From: Anoxybacteroides rupiense
Lineage (GTDB): Bacteria; Bacillota; Bacilli; Bacillales; Anoxybacillaceae
Length of the DNA: 64,000 nucleotides
Reading direction: 5' to 3'
Assembly (NCBI RefSeq): GCF_014196195.1
Contig: NZ_JACIDF010000002.1
Location: forward strand, 186,001-250,000
The notes below the pieces were generated by a model. The model was not told where the DNA came from. It saw only the letters and a program-made list of their open reading frames with translations, and searched no databases. Below are positions 17,425 to 25,666 of the stretch, piece after piece; the stretch's first letter is position 1, and each line of letters starts with the position of its first letter. The position numbers were made by a program, and so were the translations under genes.

Positions 17425-18999
17425 TTGTTTCGCATTTTAGTATCCGATCCAATCAGTGAAGAAGGTCTAGCCCCCCTCAGAAAATCCGAACATATTGAAG
17501 TTGTGCAAAAGAAGGTAACAGAAGCCGAAGAGCGATTGCACGAATTCGACGCTTTGCTTGTCCGCAGCGCTACAAAAGTAACAGAAGAGCTTTTAGTGAA
17601 AATGCCAAATTTAAAAATTGTCGGCCGCGCAGGGGTTGGGGTCGATAATATTGATGTTGAAGCAGCCACTCGTCACGGTGTCGTTGTCATTAACGCTCCC
17701 AATGGCAACACGATTTCCACAGCTGAGCATACATTTGCCATGATGGCCGCACTCGTTCGTCACATCCCCCAAGCACATGTTTCTGTCAAATCGCGCGAAT
17801 GGAACCGTTCCGCCTTCGTAGGCTCCGAATTGCACGGCAAACATTTAGGCATTGTCGGCTTCGGCCGAATCGGCTCAGAAGTCGCTAAACGTGCGCGCGC
17901 ATTTGGCATGAATGTTCATGTATATGATCCTTTCTTAACGAAGGAACGGGCGGAAAAGCTTGGTGTTTCGATTTGCTCGCTTGATGAAGTGCTCGCTCTC
18001 TCCGATATTATTACGGTACATACACCGCTAACCAAAGAAACAAAGGGGCTGCTTGGCGAAAAAAATCTCGCCAAAACGAAAAAAGGAGTTTACTTGCTAA
18101 ACTGTGCCCGTGGAGGAATCATCGATGAGCAGGCTCTTGTCAAATTTTTAGAAAACGGCCATGTCGCTGGGGCTGCTCTTGATGTGTTTGAACAAGAGCC
18201 TCCTGGAGATCATCCGCTTCTTTCTTTTGATAACGTCATTGTCACACCGCATCTTGGAGCATCCACAATAGAAGCACAGCTTAATGTGGCTACCCAAGTA
18301 GCAGAGGAAGTTCTTCAGTTTTTAAACGGAAAACCAGTTACATCTTCGATTAACCTACCAACATTGTCTAAAGATTTGTACGAAAAAATTCAATCATTCT
18401 ATACTCTTGCGAAAAAAATGGGAATGATTGCTTCCCAATATATGAATCTTCCTGTTCAAGAGATTACGGTGACTTACGCAGGGACCGTGGCTGATTTAGA
18501 AACAACCTACATCACGCGAAGCCTGCTTGCTGGCTTTTTAAAACCGCGTGTCGCTTCGACTGTCAACGAAGTCAATGCAGCTATGATCGCTAAAGAGCGC
18601 GGCATTACATTCGGGGAAAAATTTTCTGATCAAACACATGGCTATGCCAACTGCATTTCGTTAACCGTGTATGGCGAAAATAAAACATTTACTATTATGG
18701 GCACTCATATTCCAAATTACGGAAACCGCATCGTCTATTTTGATGGTTTTTCGATCGATTTTGCGCCAGAAGGATATCTTCTCTATATTCAACATCAAGA
18801 TAAGCCAGGAATGATCGGAAAGGTTGGAAACGTATTAGGCAGCCATCATGCTAATATCGCAACCATGCAGGTAGGACGGCAACAAGCCGGCGGAAGAGCG
18901 ATTATGATGCTTTCGTTAGATAAGCCACTCGACGACGAGCTGTTAGAAAAACTGGTTGATATTGAAGATATTGAATCAGCGAAAAAACTGGAGCTATAA
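17425..18999 (+). CDS. serA: D-3-phosphoglycerate dehydrogenase
   Basis: First enzyme of serine synthesis: 3-phosphoglycerate to 3-phosphohydroxypyruvate with NAD+. 524 residues, the long form. In order: N-terminal substrate-binding part, NAD fold with GIVGFGRIGSEVAKRA near residue 143, catalytic Arg in LLNCARGGIID, Glu in DVFEQEPP and His in VTPHLGAST; then an intervening domain and a C-terminal ACT domain (IQHQDKPGMIGKVGNVLG) that senses serine in the family. The start is TTG 17425 with AAGGAGTG 8 bases upstream. Monocistronic. Confidence 0.95.
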   Translation: MFRILVSDPISEEGLAPLRKSEHIEVVQKKVTEAEERLHEFDALLVRSATKVTEELLVKMPNLKIVGRAGVGVDNIDVEAATRHGVVVINAPNGNTISTAEHTFAMMAALVRHIPQAHVSVKSREWNRSAFVGSELHGKHLGIVGFGRIGSEVAKRARAFGMNVHVYDPFLTKERAEKLGVSICSLDEVLALSDIITVHTPLTKETKGLLGEKNLAKTKKGVYLLNCARGGIIDEQALVKFLENGHVAGAALDVFEQEPPGDHPLLSFDNVIVTPHLGASTIEAQLNVATQVAEEVLQFLNGKPVTSSINLPTLSKDLYEKIQSFYTLAKKMGMIASQYMNLPVQEITVTYAGTVADLETTYITRSLLAGFLKPRVASTVNEVNAAMIAKERGITFGEKFSDQTHGYANCISLTVYGENKTFTIMGTHIPNYGNRIVYFDGFSIDFAPEGYLLYIQHQDKPGMIGKVGNVLGSHHANIATMQVGRQQAGGRAIMMLSLDKPLDDELLEKLVDIEDIESAKKLEL

Positions 19000-19009
19000 A
19001 AGAATAATA

Positions 19010-19043
19010 GAAAAGGAGAACGGGGCCATCGTTCTCCTTTTTA
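19010..19043 (+). terminator. serA terminator
   Basis: AAAAGGAGAAC pairs with GTTCTCCTTTT around a 9-base loop, with further T residues. Confidence 0.88.
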
Positions 19044-19257
19044 CTGGCTAACCTTTGTTCCTTGATGAAAAAGCCATTGCCATTTTCCGTTGATTCGCTT
19101 CTAAAGGAAGAAGCCGCTCCTTGAATTCGTCCTTCCTTTGAACTCCTCCCATTTTCGCTTCGAATCAGGAAATTTTGGAAAAACTGAAAGAGCGTCTTCT
19201 GTCGGGATACGATAAAAGTCCCGACCTGCCGCTAGCAAATTCGGCCGTTTTCTTTGA

Positions 19258-20070
19258 TTATCCTAGCGGAACCGCCTGCCGCTCACCTTTATGGAAGGTG
19301 ATCAACTCTGTATAGCCCACTTCGCGAGCAAGCGCAATCGCTTGGTCAAAATCAGCGCCAACATGTTCAGGAACATGAGCATCTGATGAAAGCACAATAG
19401 GAATTCGTTTATCATGGCACATTTGCAATAAGCGTCTGTCAGGGTACAGTTCGCCTACAGGTTTGCGCAAGCCCGCCGTGCTGATTTCCACGCACGTTTT
19501 CGAATTGGCAAGAGCGGTTGTCGCCCTGTCATACTGCTCATACAAAAACTCTTCATCTTTGGGCACGTAATTAAAGATTTTCACTAGATCCAAATGCCCA
19601 ATAACATCGAACAAGTTCGATTCCGCCAAGGTTACAACTTGATCGAAATATTTTCGATATGTATCATATAAATCGCGACGCTCCCATTCTTTTCGATACT
19701 CAGCCAAATCAATGCCAAAATCATCGATCCAATGAATTGAACCGATGACATAGTCAAAATCATACGCTTGAATAAATGCCGCCATTTCTGCATGCTTTCC
19801 TGGTGTATAGTCCATTTCAATCGACATTTTCACATCGATCCCCGCATCCCATGCCTCATGAAACAAACGGACATAGTCAGCCATATCATAATATCTCCGC
19901 TCTTCGACCCAAGGGTTGGAAAGAATGTTTTTCGTTTGATAAAAATGATACGCATGCTCAGAAATGCCAAAATGCTGAATGCCTTTCCGTTTCGCTTCGT
20001 CGGTGAATTGCTTTAAATAATCAAGCGTCAGCGTTCCCCTTTCCAAATGATTATGGTAATCTGTCAGCAT
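19258..20070 (-). CDS. PHP-domain histidinol-phosphatase, HisJ family
   Basis: 270 residues, the size of B. subtilis HisJ, which removes phosphate from histidinol phosphate. PHP metal-binding blocks are visible: DYHNHLERG at the N-terminus, ISEHAYHF, MSIEMDYTPG, GSIHWIDDF, IGHLDLVK and SSDAHVPEHVG. ATG 20070 has GGGAGGAG 6 bases upstream; the frame to 20298 includes a separate small gene region and is not used. No other his gene is near, so the substrate is inferred from the family. The downstream 215 bases to serA contain only a GTCGGGA/TCCCGAC hairpin (19201-19224) without a T-run. Confidence 0.75.
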   Translation of the reverse strand: MLTDYHNHLERGTLTLDYLKQFTDEAKRKGIQHFGISEHAYHFYQTKNILSNPWVEERRYYDMADYVRLFHEAWDAGIDVKMSIEMDYTPGKHAEMAAFIQAYDFDYVIGSIHWIDDFGIDLAEYRKEWERRDLYDTYRKYFDQVVTLAESNLFDVIGHLDLVKIFNYVPKDEEFLYEQYDRATTALANSKTCVEISTAGLRKPVGELYPDRRLLQMCHDKRIPIVLSSDAHVPEHVGADFDQAIALAREVGYTELITFHKGERQAVPLG

Positions 20071-20150
20071 ACAATCTCCTCCCACTGTGTTTTCCTCATT
20101 ATATCTTATTGTTAAGCGGAAGGACAATGATTTGCCTGAATTTTCACCCA

Positions 20151-20237
20151 TTATCCAGCAAGACCAATGAAAAATAACAAGCGAATACACATGACCATGC
20201 CAGCCACCGCAAGCAGCCGTTTCATTACATCTTCCAT
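20151..20237 (-). CDS. Possible 28-residue single-helix membrane peptide
   Basis: ATG 20237 is preceded by GGAGAGGG at 8 bases. The peptide is MEDVMKRLLAVAG followed by a hydrophobic run ending LLFFIGLAG: one short amphipathic or membrane helix. It lies between rsiX and the hisJ-like gene on the same strand. No known family. Support is the ribosome site and the protein-like composition only. Confidence 0.45.
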   Translation of the reverse strand: MEDVMKRLLAVAGMVMCIRLLFFIGLAG

Positions 20238-20365
20238 CGCCTAATCCCTCTCCTTTCATTCCTTTGACCATATATGTATTATGTGAAAAGAGAAGCAATT
20301 AGAACTGTCCGCTTTCAGTTTTTACGAAACTGTAATAAAACCTCCACCACCACCGATGTTTTTCG

Positions 20366-21493
20366 CTAGCGTGTGGATAGAGGATTCGGCGCAATCGGGA
20401 CACGGATGCTTTCTCCCAACCGATAAGGCCCCACCTGTTCCGTGTTGCCTCCCAAAAACGTAACAGAATGAAAACCAAATTCTCTCGCGGTCAGCAGCAT
20501 TGCTTCAAGCATCCATTGAGATGCAGCCGATTCGTTCAAAACAGAGCTGGGCGTAAATTGAACAATAAGATGCTTGCCTTGTTTTTGTATATCCATGATG
20601 TGTACATGTTGCGAAATAGACGGACGAAAAATGGCGCTTTTCATCCTTTGCATGCTTTGAAATGCATCTTCAATAGTTGAAAAAGGCTCAGTCGATGGTG
20701 CGAGAAACAAAGGATGGGACGGATCGGACTGATAAAAATAATACGCCCGTTTTTTGTGAGAGACACGCAACGATTCCAGACGACCGATAGATGGCAAATT
20801 AATTCCTTTTTTATGTTCTGTGAAAAATTGGACATTCGTTCCTCCAAGCCAACGGATCGTTTCTTCAATGCTAGAAAGAAACACCGTCGTCACGGCCGGA
20901 TCATTAGAAAAAACCGGATGTTTTTTCGCAACGTGTACCGCCCATTCAGTCTGATCGCCAGAAGCATTAGAAAACGTTATTCGATCAAACCAATGGTTAT
21001 CTAGCCCTAATTGTCCTGGCAATTGTTCTTTGGCAAATTGAAGCTGCCGTTCTCGAGAATGTTCGTTTGGTGAAGCAGAAACGCTAACGGGAATCACCGC
21101 TTTTCTATTAAGATCCGGGAGCGCTAAAACCACCACTTTACGATCTTTAACAACGCGAGAAGCCACTTTGTCCGCTGAATCTGTACTCATCATCACCGCT
21201 TGCTTTGGGGACGATTCTTCCGCATTCATCAACACCTTCATTTCGTTTTCATGTTCTTCTGCTTTGTCCTTTTTGGATGACGAAGACAAGTTCAAAGAAG
21301 CACCGATCATCATAAAAAAGCAAACAGCAGCAACAGAAACAAGAGCGGAGACGATTCGCCCATTTTTCCGAATTATTTTTTTCTTTTTAAGCATCTGGTT
21401 ATAAATCTCTTCTTTAGAGCGGCGGTCATGCACCAGCGGCATCTGCTTGAGCACTACTTGAATATCGTCTTCACTCCATTGGAATTTTTTCAT
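20366..21493 (-). CDS. rsiX: Anti-sigma-X factor RsiX
   Basis: Membrane protein that holds SigX inactive until an envelope signal. 375 residues (B. subtilis about 368). Cytosolic N-terminus beginning KFQWSEDDIQVVLKQMP, one membrane helix at about 47-66, and a large outer domain with a GerMN-like end. It overlaps sigX by 23 bases, so the two are coupled. In B. subtilis the pair directly adjoins resE; here about 14 kb of other genes intervene. Confidence 0.87.
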   Translation of the reverse strand: MKKFQWSEDDIQVVLKQMPLVHDRRSKEEIYNQMLKKKKIIRKNGRIVSALVSVAAVCFFMMIGASLNLSSSSKKDKAEEHENEMKVLMNAEESSPKQAVMMSTDSADKVASRVVKDRKVVVLALPDLNRKAVIPVSVSASPNEHSRERQLQFAKEQLPGQLGLDNHWFDRITFSNASGDQTEWAVHVAKKHPVFSNDPAVTTVFLSSIEETIRWLGGTNVQFFTEHKKGINLPSIGRLESLRVSHKKRAYYFYQSDPSHPLFLAPSTEPFSTIEDAFQSMQRMKSAIFRPSISQHVHIMDIQKQGKHLIVQFTPSSVLNESAASQWMLEAMLLTAREFGFHSVTFLGGNTEQVGPYRLGESIRVPIAPNPLSTR

Positions 21494-22019
21494 GATGCCA
21501 TCCTCCCTTCGCTGCCTCTTCCTCCATTTGCTGTCTTAGATGCTTTAGCGCCCGATGCTGAGTCGTTTTTACTTTGCTTTCCGTCCATCCTAGCGCCTCA
21601 GCCGTTTCTGAAACCGATAGCCCTTGAATAAATCGAAGCACCAGCACGCTTCTTTGATCAAACGTGCACCTTTCCAGACATTGATACATCAATTGAATTT
21701 CTTCTTTTTGCAGCGCTACTTCCTCAGGTAACGCCTGCGGATCCTGAATGGGCTTAGCTGTCCAATCAAATGATCCAATGATTTTAGCCCTCCAGCTTCT
21801 CTGCTTTCGAAAAAAATCGATGGCGACATGGCGCGCAATCGATAGCAGCCATGTTCTTTCGCTGCTGCGCCCTTCAAAACGTCCATATGAATTCAACACT
21901 TTTATGTATACTTCTTGAACAAGATCTTCCGCTTGCTCGCGATCTCGCACCATATAAAATAAAAATTGAAACAGATCATGATGATATTTTTCATATAGTT
22001 CGTCAAAAACGGAATCCAT
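21471..22019 (-). CDS. sigX: ECF RNA polymerase sigma factor SigX
   Basis: 182 residues. Region 2 shows YMVRDREQAEDLVQEVYIKV and TWLLSIARHVAIDFFR; region 4 shows QRSVLVLRFIQGLSVSETAEALG and the WTESKVKTTQHRALK recognition helix. In B. subtilis SigX controls cell-envelope modification. GGGAGG sits 7 bases before ATG 22019. The promoter upstream has the TGTAAC/CGAC form used by SigX itself, so it is autoregulated. Confidence 0.92.
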   Translation of the reverse strand: MDSVFDELYEKYHHDLFQFLFYMVRDREQAEDLVQEVYIKVLNSYGRFEGRSSERTWLLSIARHVAIDFFRKQRSWRAKIIGSFDWTAKPIQDPQALPEEVALQKEEIQLMYQCLERCTFDQRSVLVLRFIQGLSVSETAEALGWTESKVKTTQHRALKHLRQQMEEEAAKGGWHHEKIPME

Positions 22020-22046
22020 TCTTTTTCCTCCCGCTCTGCCATATTC

Positions 22047-22073
22047 GTCGTTAAAATTATCCGTTTCGTTACA
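22047..22073 (-). promoter_or_regulatory. ECF (SigX-type) autoregulatory promoter of sigX-rsiX
   Basis: On the minus strand TGTAAC (22073-22068), 17 bases, CGAC (22050-22047): an exact match to the SigX consensus boxes known from B. subtilis, 28 bases before the start codon. Confidence 0.85.
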
Positions 22074-22094
22074 GGCTCCCTAAAAATTTTACAA

Positions 22095-22131
22095 TAAAAA
22101 AAGGAAGAACATGACAGATATTCTTCCTTTT
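22095..22131 (-). terminator. Terminator of the cobamide salvage operon
   Basis: AAAAAGGAAGAA pairs with TTCTTCCTTTTT around an 11-base loop, ending in a T-run on the minus strand, right after the cblS stop. It insulates the operon from sigX. Confidence 0.88.
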
Positions 22132-22847
22132 TATTGAACAATCTCAATAGGAAAAAAGTAGCGATTTGTCATTTTCCGAATAGCTTCCTCCATCTCCGGC
22201 TGAAAACTAATCAACAGCGAAGTAGCTGGACCCGCTGAAGCGTGCAGCGGCAAAGGGCAGTAGCAGCTTGACGCTGTCAGCCCATTATCGTTTAACAGCT
22301 GTTGCAGCTCATACCAAATTCCCTTTGACCCGATTGGCACAAGCTCAAAAATTTCCGATCTTGATAATAGTTGACGAAATAATGGCAGCGGAAGCAGACG
22401 ATCTTGTTTCTTCAACACCTCATCGCCAACAAGCGGCTCGCCAATGACGGCGAATTTGGCATGGCGAGGTGTTATGCCCATTCGCTTTTGCTTGTTTTGA
22501 ACCTTGCCGACCACCGTAATGCCAAACGCAGATTGCTGTGTGGTAAAGTTCGATTCAGTGCTTCCGACAAGCGGCAAGGAGAGGCTAAGCTCCAGCAAAG
22601 CCTGGCGAACTCCTGCACAAAGAGCCCCCCATGATTCATCACCATTAAAATTTTGCAAAACGGCAGCTAGGGGTTCGGCGCCGACACATAACGCTTCCAT
22701 CAACGCCACACGCGCGGCAAAATAGCTGACTGTCTCATATGATGCGCAAACAAGATCCAGCTCTTTTAGGCCGATCGCAGCAGAGCCGTCGGCAGCAATA
22801 ACAAGCGCTTCATTTTCGTATAGCGGCAAGAACAATACATCACGCAT
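22131..22847 (-). CDS. cblS: Alpha-ribazole kinase CblS, PurM/AIR-synthase-like
   Basis: Phosphorylates alpha-ribazole to alpha-ribazole-phosphate, letting the cell use salvaged lower-ligand nucleoside; described for Listeria and Geobacillus. 238 residues; the AIR-synthase-like pattern is seen in SYFAARVALMEALCVGAEPLA, VGSTESNF and GEPLVGDEVL. ATG 22847 overlaps the cblT stop; a GTG at 22862 is in frame but has no ribosome site. Directly after the S-component gene, as in Listeria. The name rests on context plus the kinase fold; no search was run. Confidence 0.75.
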   Translation of the reverse strand: MRDVLFLPLYENEALVIAADGSAAIGLKELDLVCASYETVSYFAARVALMEALCVGAEPLAAVLQNFNGDESWGALCAGVRQALLELSLSLPLVGSTESNFTTQQSAFGITVVGKVQNKQKRMGITPRHAKFAVIGEPLVGDEVLKKQDRLLPLPLFRQLLSRSEIFELVPIGSKGIWYELQQLLNDNGLTASSCYCPLPLHASAGPATSLLISFQPEMEEAIRKMTNRYFFPIEIVQ

Positions 22848-23340
22848 TGTGCATCTTCCCACGATCCAATATGTTGTTTTTTAGCAGCATCGGCGCTACA
22901 ATAAAGCAGATAGCAGCATTCAATGCGGTGGCAATAGCAAGAGCCGGCAAAACAGCGACGATGAACATCCCCCCAAAGCTGAAAATAAGCGGAAGCGGCG
23001 CAAGAAATACGTTGCCGATAAAAAAAGCAGCATGTGCTGTTTTTCTCCAGCCCTTGTGAAACAGTAAACTAAATATATAAACAAGCACAGCCATTTCCAA
23101 TGCAATCAGCCCGTGAAAAGCCCCTAACTGAAAACCCGCAAACCAGGCTGATAAAAGGTGGCCAACGGCAGCTACAAGCGCTCCTTCCTTTTTGCCGAGC
23201 AGCACACCAGCCACAAGAGCTGGTGCGCTATCAAGAGCAATGCTGCCAAGATGAGTGGGGAATTTTAATAAGGCGCCAACGACAGATAGACTGATGCATA
23301 AAATCAAAGCGGCAAACTGTTTCAAATGAAGGTTTCCCAT
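22840..23340 (-). CDS. cblT: Alpha-ribazole transporter CblT, ECF S-component-like
   Basis: 166 residues, five to six membrane helices, without an ATPase domain. The repeated small-residue helices and the segment GSIALDSAPALVAGVLLGKKEGALVAAVGH are typical of ECF-transporter substrate-binding (S) subunits. CblT imports alpha-ribazole, which CblS then phosphorylates. The shared EcfA/EcfT energising module is not in the window. Five bases separate it from the upstream adenosyltransferase gene and it overlaps cblS. Confidence 0.75.
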   Translation of the reverse strand: MGNLHLKQFAALILCISLSVVGALLKFPTHLGSIALDSAPALVAGVLLGKKEGALVAAVGHLLSAWFAGFQLGAFHGLIALEMAVLVYIFSLLFHKGWRKTAHAAFFIGNVFLAPLPLIFSFGGMFIVAVLPALAIATALNAAICFIVAPMLLKNNILDRGKMHNA

Positions 23341-23345
23341 ATCAC

Positions 23346-23918
23346 TTATTGCTCTCCTTTATCACGAAAAACGATCGCGCTTCGTTCATATTCAATGTCA
23401 TTCACGTTTAGTCTTGCATTCACCACGCGAGCGGCTGCAAAAAAGTAATCAGAAAGACGATTAACATATTGCAAAACAATTTCATTGATCGGCTCCGCCT
23501 TGCTCAGTGACACGATGCAACGTTCTGCTCGTCTCGTCACCGTCCGTGCCACATGAATGGCTGCAGCCGCTTTGGAACCGCCCGGCAAAATAAATTTTTC
23601 AAGCGGTGGCGCTTCTTTAATATATTCATCAATTCTTTGCTCTAAAAAGGTGACCATTTCTGCTTTCACTTTATATGGAAGCTTTTGATTCACAATGGCT
23701 AAATCACCACCGCAATCAAACAGTTCATGTTGGATCTTTTGCAATTCGCTATAAATATCTTGAAACTTCTCTTCTTCAAGCAGTGTCATGGCTTGTCCTA
23801 CTAATGAATTCACCTCGTCTAATGTTCCGTAGGCTTCTACGCGTAAATGGTCTTTGTCTACGCGCCCGCCTATTAAACTTGTTTTCCCTTTGTCTCCCTT
23901 TCTTGTATACAATTTCAT
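23346..23918 (-). CDS. ATP:cob(I)alamin adenosyltransferase, PduO type
   Basis: Transfers the adenosyl group of ATP to cob(I)alamin or cobinamide. 190 residues, with the N-terminal ATP motif YTRKGDKGKTSLIGG, the TLDEVNSLVG helix, and the C-terminal VTRRAERCIVSLS and YVNRLSDYFFAAARVVN stretches. ATG 23918 has GGGGAGG 9 bases upstream; the frame extended to 23978 is not used. The neighbours are cobU-like upstream and cblT downstream. Confidence 0.9.
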   Translation of the reverse strand: MKLYTRKGDKGKTSLIGGRVDKDHLRVEAYGTLDEVNSLVGQAMTLLEEEKFQDIYSELQKIQHELFDCGGDLAIVNQKLPYKVKAEMVTFLEQRIDEYIKEAPPLEKFILPGGSKAAAAIHVARTVTRRAERCIVSLSKAEPINEIVLQYVNRLSDYFFAAARVVNARLNVNDIEYERSAIVFRDKGEQ

Positions 23919-23934
23919 CTTGATTTTCCTCCCC

Positions 23935-24348
23935 TTATTTGATTCGTTCGGCCAAACCACACCACAAGCGATCGACACGACTGCATCTGCTTGTCAGCTC
24001 TTGGTAGCACCAACCCGTTACATCACGCCAGTTCCGTTCTTCTTCTGTAAGCGGCACAATTCCTTGAGTGATGTCACAACCGATCCATACCACATTTCTT
24101 CCCGGCTTATTTTGCTCCCATTGATGCCACGACTGAAAAAACATTGCCCAATGTTCGCGATCTGGCAAGCGCCAAATCAATGCTTCCATCCCTTCAAACA
24201 CGACAACATTCTCCATCTCTTCCTCGGGAAAAAAATAATCGCCTTTATACCCATTGCACCAACGGTACCACACTTTTTCATTTAATTGATAATAGTCGCA
24301 AACCCATTTCCGTTTTCCTTGAAAGGCACCTCCACTAACGAAATGCAT
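23935..24348 (-). CDS. Truncated, degenerate CobU-like nucleotide-binding protein
   Basis: 137 residues. The N-terminus MHFVSGGAFQGKRKWV imitates the CobU Walker A loop (compare the true CobU in this operon, GGVRSGKS), but Arg13 replaces the Ser/Thr that coordinates Mg2+. The later IGCDITQGIVPL matches the CobU region near its nucleotidyl-transfer centre, and the protein is about 60 residues shorter than CobU. ATG 24348 has AAGGAGCG 9 bases upstream and lies 67 bases inside cobC, an unusually long overlap. Role unknown; perhaps a regulatory or corrinoid-binding paralogue. Confidence 0.65.
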   Translation of the reverse strand: MHFVSGGAFQGKRKWVCDYYQLNEKVWYRWCNGYKGDYFFPEEEMENVVVFEGMEALIWRLPDREHWAMFFQSWHQWEQNKPGRNVVWIGCDITQGIVPLTEEERNWRDVTGWCYQELTSRCSRVDRLWCGLAERIK

Positions 24349-24935
24349 CGTTTTCGCTCCTTCCATCGCTCGACTGTCGATTGCAGCATAAAACCGCCGC
24401 CAAACGGGATCGACCATTCCCAAAATGGACGTTCTAATGAAGCATATCGCTCCAATACATAGCGAATCGGTCCCCCATGTGTAATGACAACAAGATGAGA
24501 CGATTTTGTATGGCAAGCGAGTTCGAGTGTTTTGTCCAAGGCTTGCTCCATTCGCCGACCAAAATCTCGATAATGCTCGCCATTGGGCGGGGCAATGGAA
24601 AAAGGACTTTGAATCCAGCGCTGATACTCTTTTACTTCTTTCAACTCAGCAAACGTTTTTCCTTCCCAATCTCCAAAATTAATTTCACGCCAGTCACTCA
24701 TTTCCCAAACTAGCACGTCTTCCTCGCCAAACAGCAGGGCGCATGTTTGCCGACAGCGCAACAAATCGCTTGTCACCACGACCTTCGCGCGAGGATAAGC
24801 GCGAGGATCTCGTGCTTGGAGACGTGCCTGCTCTTCTAAAGCGAGCGGCACATCCGTAAAACCAATATAGCGTTTCTCTTTATTTGCTTTTGTCATTCCA
24901 TGGCGAAGAAATGTAAGAGCCAGATGATAAACCAT
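24282..24935 (-). CDS. cobC: Alpha-ribazole phosphatase, histidine phosphatase family
   Basis: Removes phosphate from alpha-ribazole-phosphate or adenosylcobalamin-phosphate in the last steps of nucleotide-loop assembly. 217 residues. The catalytic histidine is in LRHGMT, the acid in INFGDWEGKTF, and the second histidine in VVITHGGPIRYVL. ATG 24935 has GGAGG 7 bases upstream. It overlaps cobS by 43 bases and the cobU-like gene by 67. Members of this family are often misnamed, but the operon fits this role. Confidence 0.82.
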   Translation of the reverse strand: MVYHLALTFLRHGMTKANKEKRYIGFTDVPLALEEQARLQARDPRAYPRAKVVVTSDLLRCRQTCALLFGEEDVLVWEMSDWREINFGDWEGKTFAELKEVKEYQRWIQSPFSIAPPNGEHYRDFGRRMEQALDKTLELACHTKSSHLVVITHGGPIRYVLERYASLERPFWEWSIPFGGGFMLQSTVERWKERKRCISLVEVPFKENGNGFATIIN

Positions 24936-25666
24936 AGCCATGCCTCCGTTCCCTCCACAAAAGCTCCAAGCATGTCGCCGGTGATACCGCCAAACTGCTG
25001 TTTATAGAATGTTCGCGCCATCCAAAAAGAAAGAACAACGCCAATCAATAATACAAACATCAGATGCGGCTGAAACCATCCAAATATCGCAACAGTCAGA
25101 GCAAAAAAAGAAAGAATAAACGCTTGATCCGCTCCCGTTACGTGCTCACGGAACGCGGCTGCCATTCCTGTCGGCTTAGCGAGCGGGGCTGCCATCAGCA
25201 AAAGCGCCATAAATGTTCGCGAAAAAAACGGAATGACCACAAAGACGAGCGGCGAGATGCCAGAAACGATTGTTTCATATAAAAATAAAAACCGAAACGC
25301 TAAAAGAAACACGACAGATAAAACCGCAAACGCCCCAACTCGTGAATCTTTCAAAATCTCCAGTCTCCTAGCTGTATCGCGATACGAAAAAAACGCATCG
25401 CTTACATCCATCCAGCCGTCCGCATGCAGCCCGCCCGATAAAAAAATAGACAAAAATAGCAGCGAAAGGGCCAAAAACAGCGAAGACGTCGGTGTCCACC
25501 TTAACAGGAGGTACCAGCCGGCCAGAGCTGCACCAATCAATAAGCCGACAGCCGGAAAAAAACGAACGGACCAGCGGGCTGTATCTCTTTGCCAATTCAC
25601 CTCTTTTCGCAATGGAAAAACGGTTAAAAATTGCAAGGCTAAAATCCATCCATCCCTAACAGCCAT
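24893..25666 (-). CDS. cobS: Adenosylcobinamide-GDP ribazoletransferase (cobalamin synthase)
   Basis: Membrane enzyme joining AdoCbi-GDP with alpha-ribazole (phosphate). 257 residues with about seven helices and the family blocks GGLHADGWMDVSDAFFS, ILKDSRVGAFA and GGITGDMLGA. ATG 25666 is preceded by AAAGGAGA; 28 bases overlap with cobU. Confidence 0.92.
   Translation of the reverse strand: MAVRDGWILALQFLTVFPLRKEVNWQRDTARWSVRFFPAVGLLIGAALAGWYLLLRWTPTSSLFLALSLLFLSIFLSGGLHADGWMDVSDAFFSYRDTARRLEILKDSRVGAFAVLSVVFLLAFRFLFLYETIVSGISPLVFVVIPFFSRTFMALLLMAAPLAKPTGMAAAFREHVTGADQAFILSFFALTVAIFGWFQPHLMFVLLIGVVLSFWMARTFYKQQFGGITGDMLGAFVEGTEAWLWFIIWLLHFFAME

Noticed and set aside
19201-19224. GTCGGGA/TCCCGAC hairpin as a terminator for the hisJ-like gene
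   Set aside because: A perfect 7-base stem, but no T-run follows on either strand, so a terminator role is not supported.
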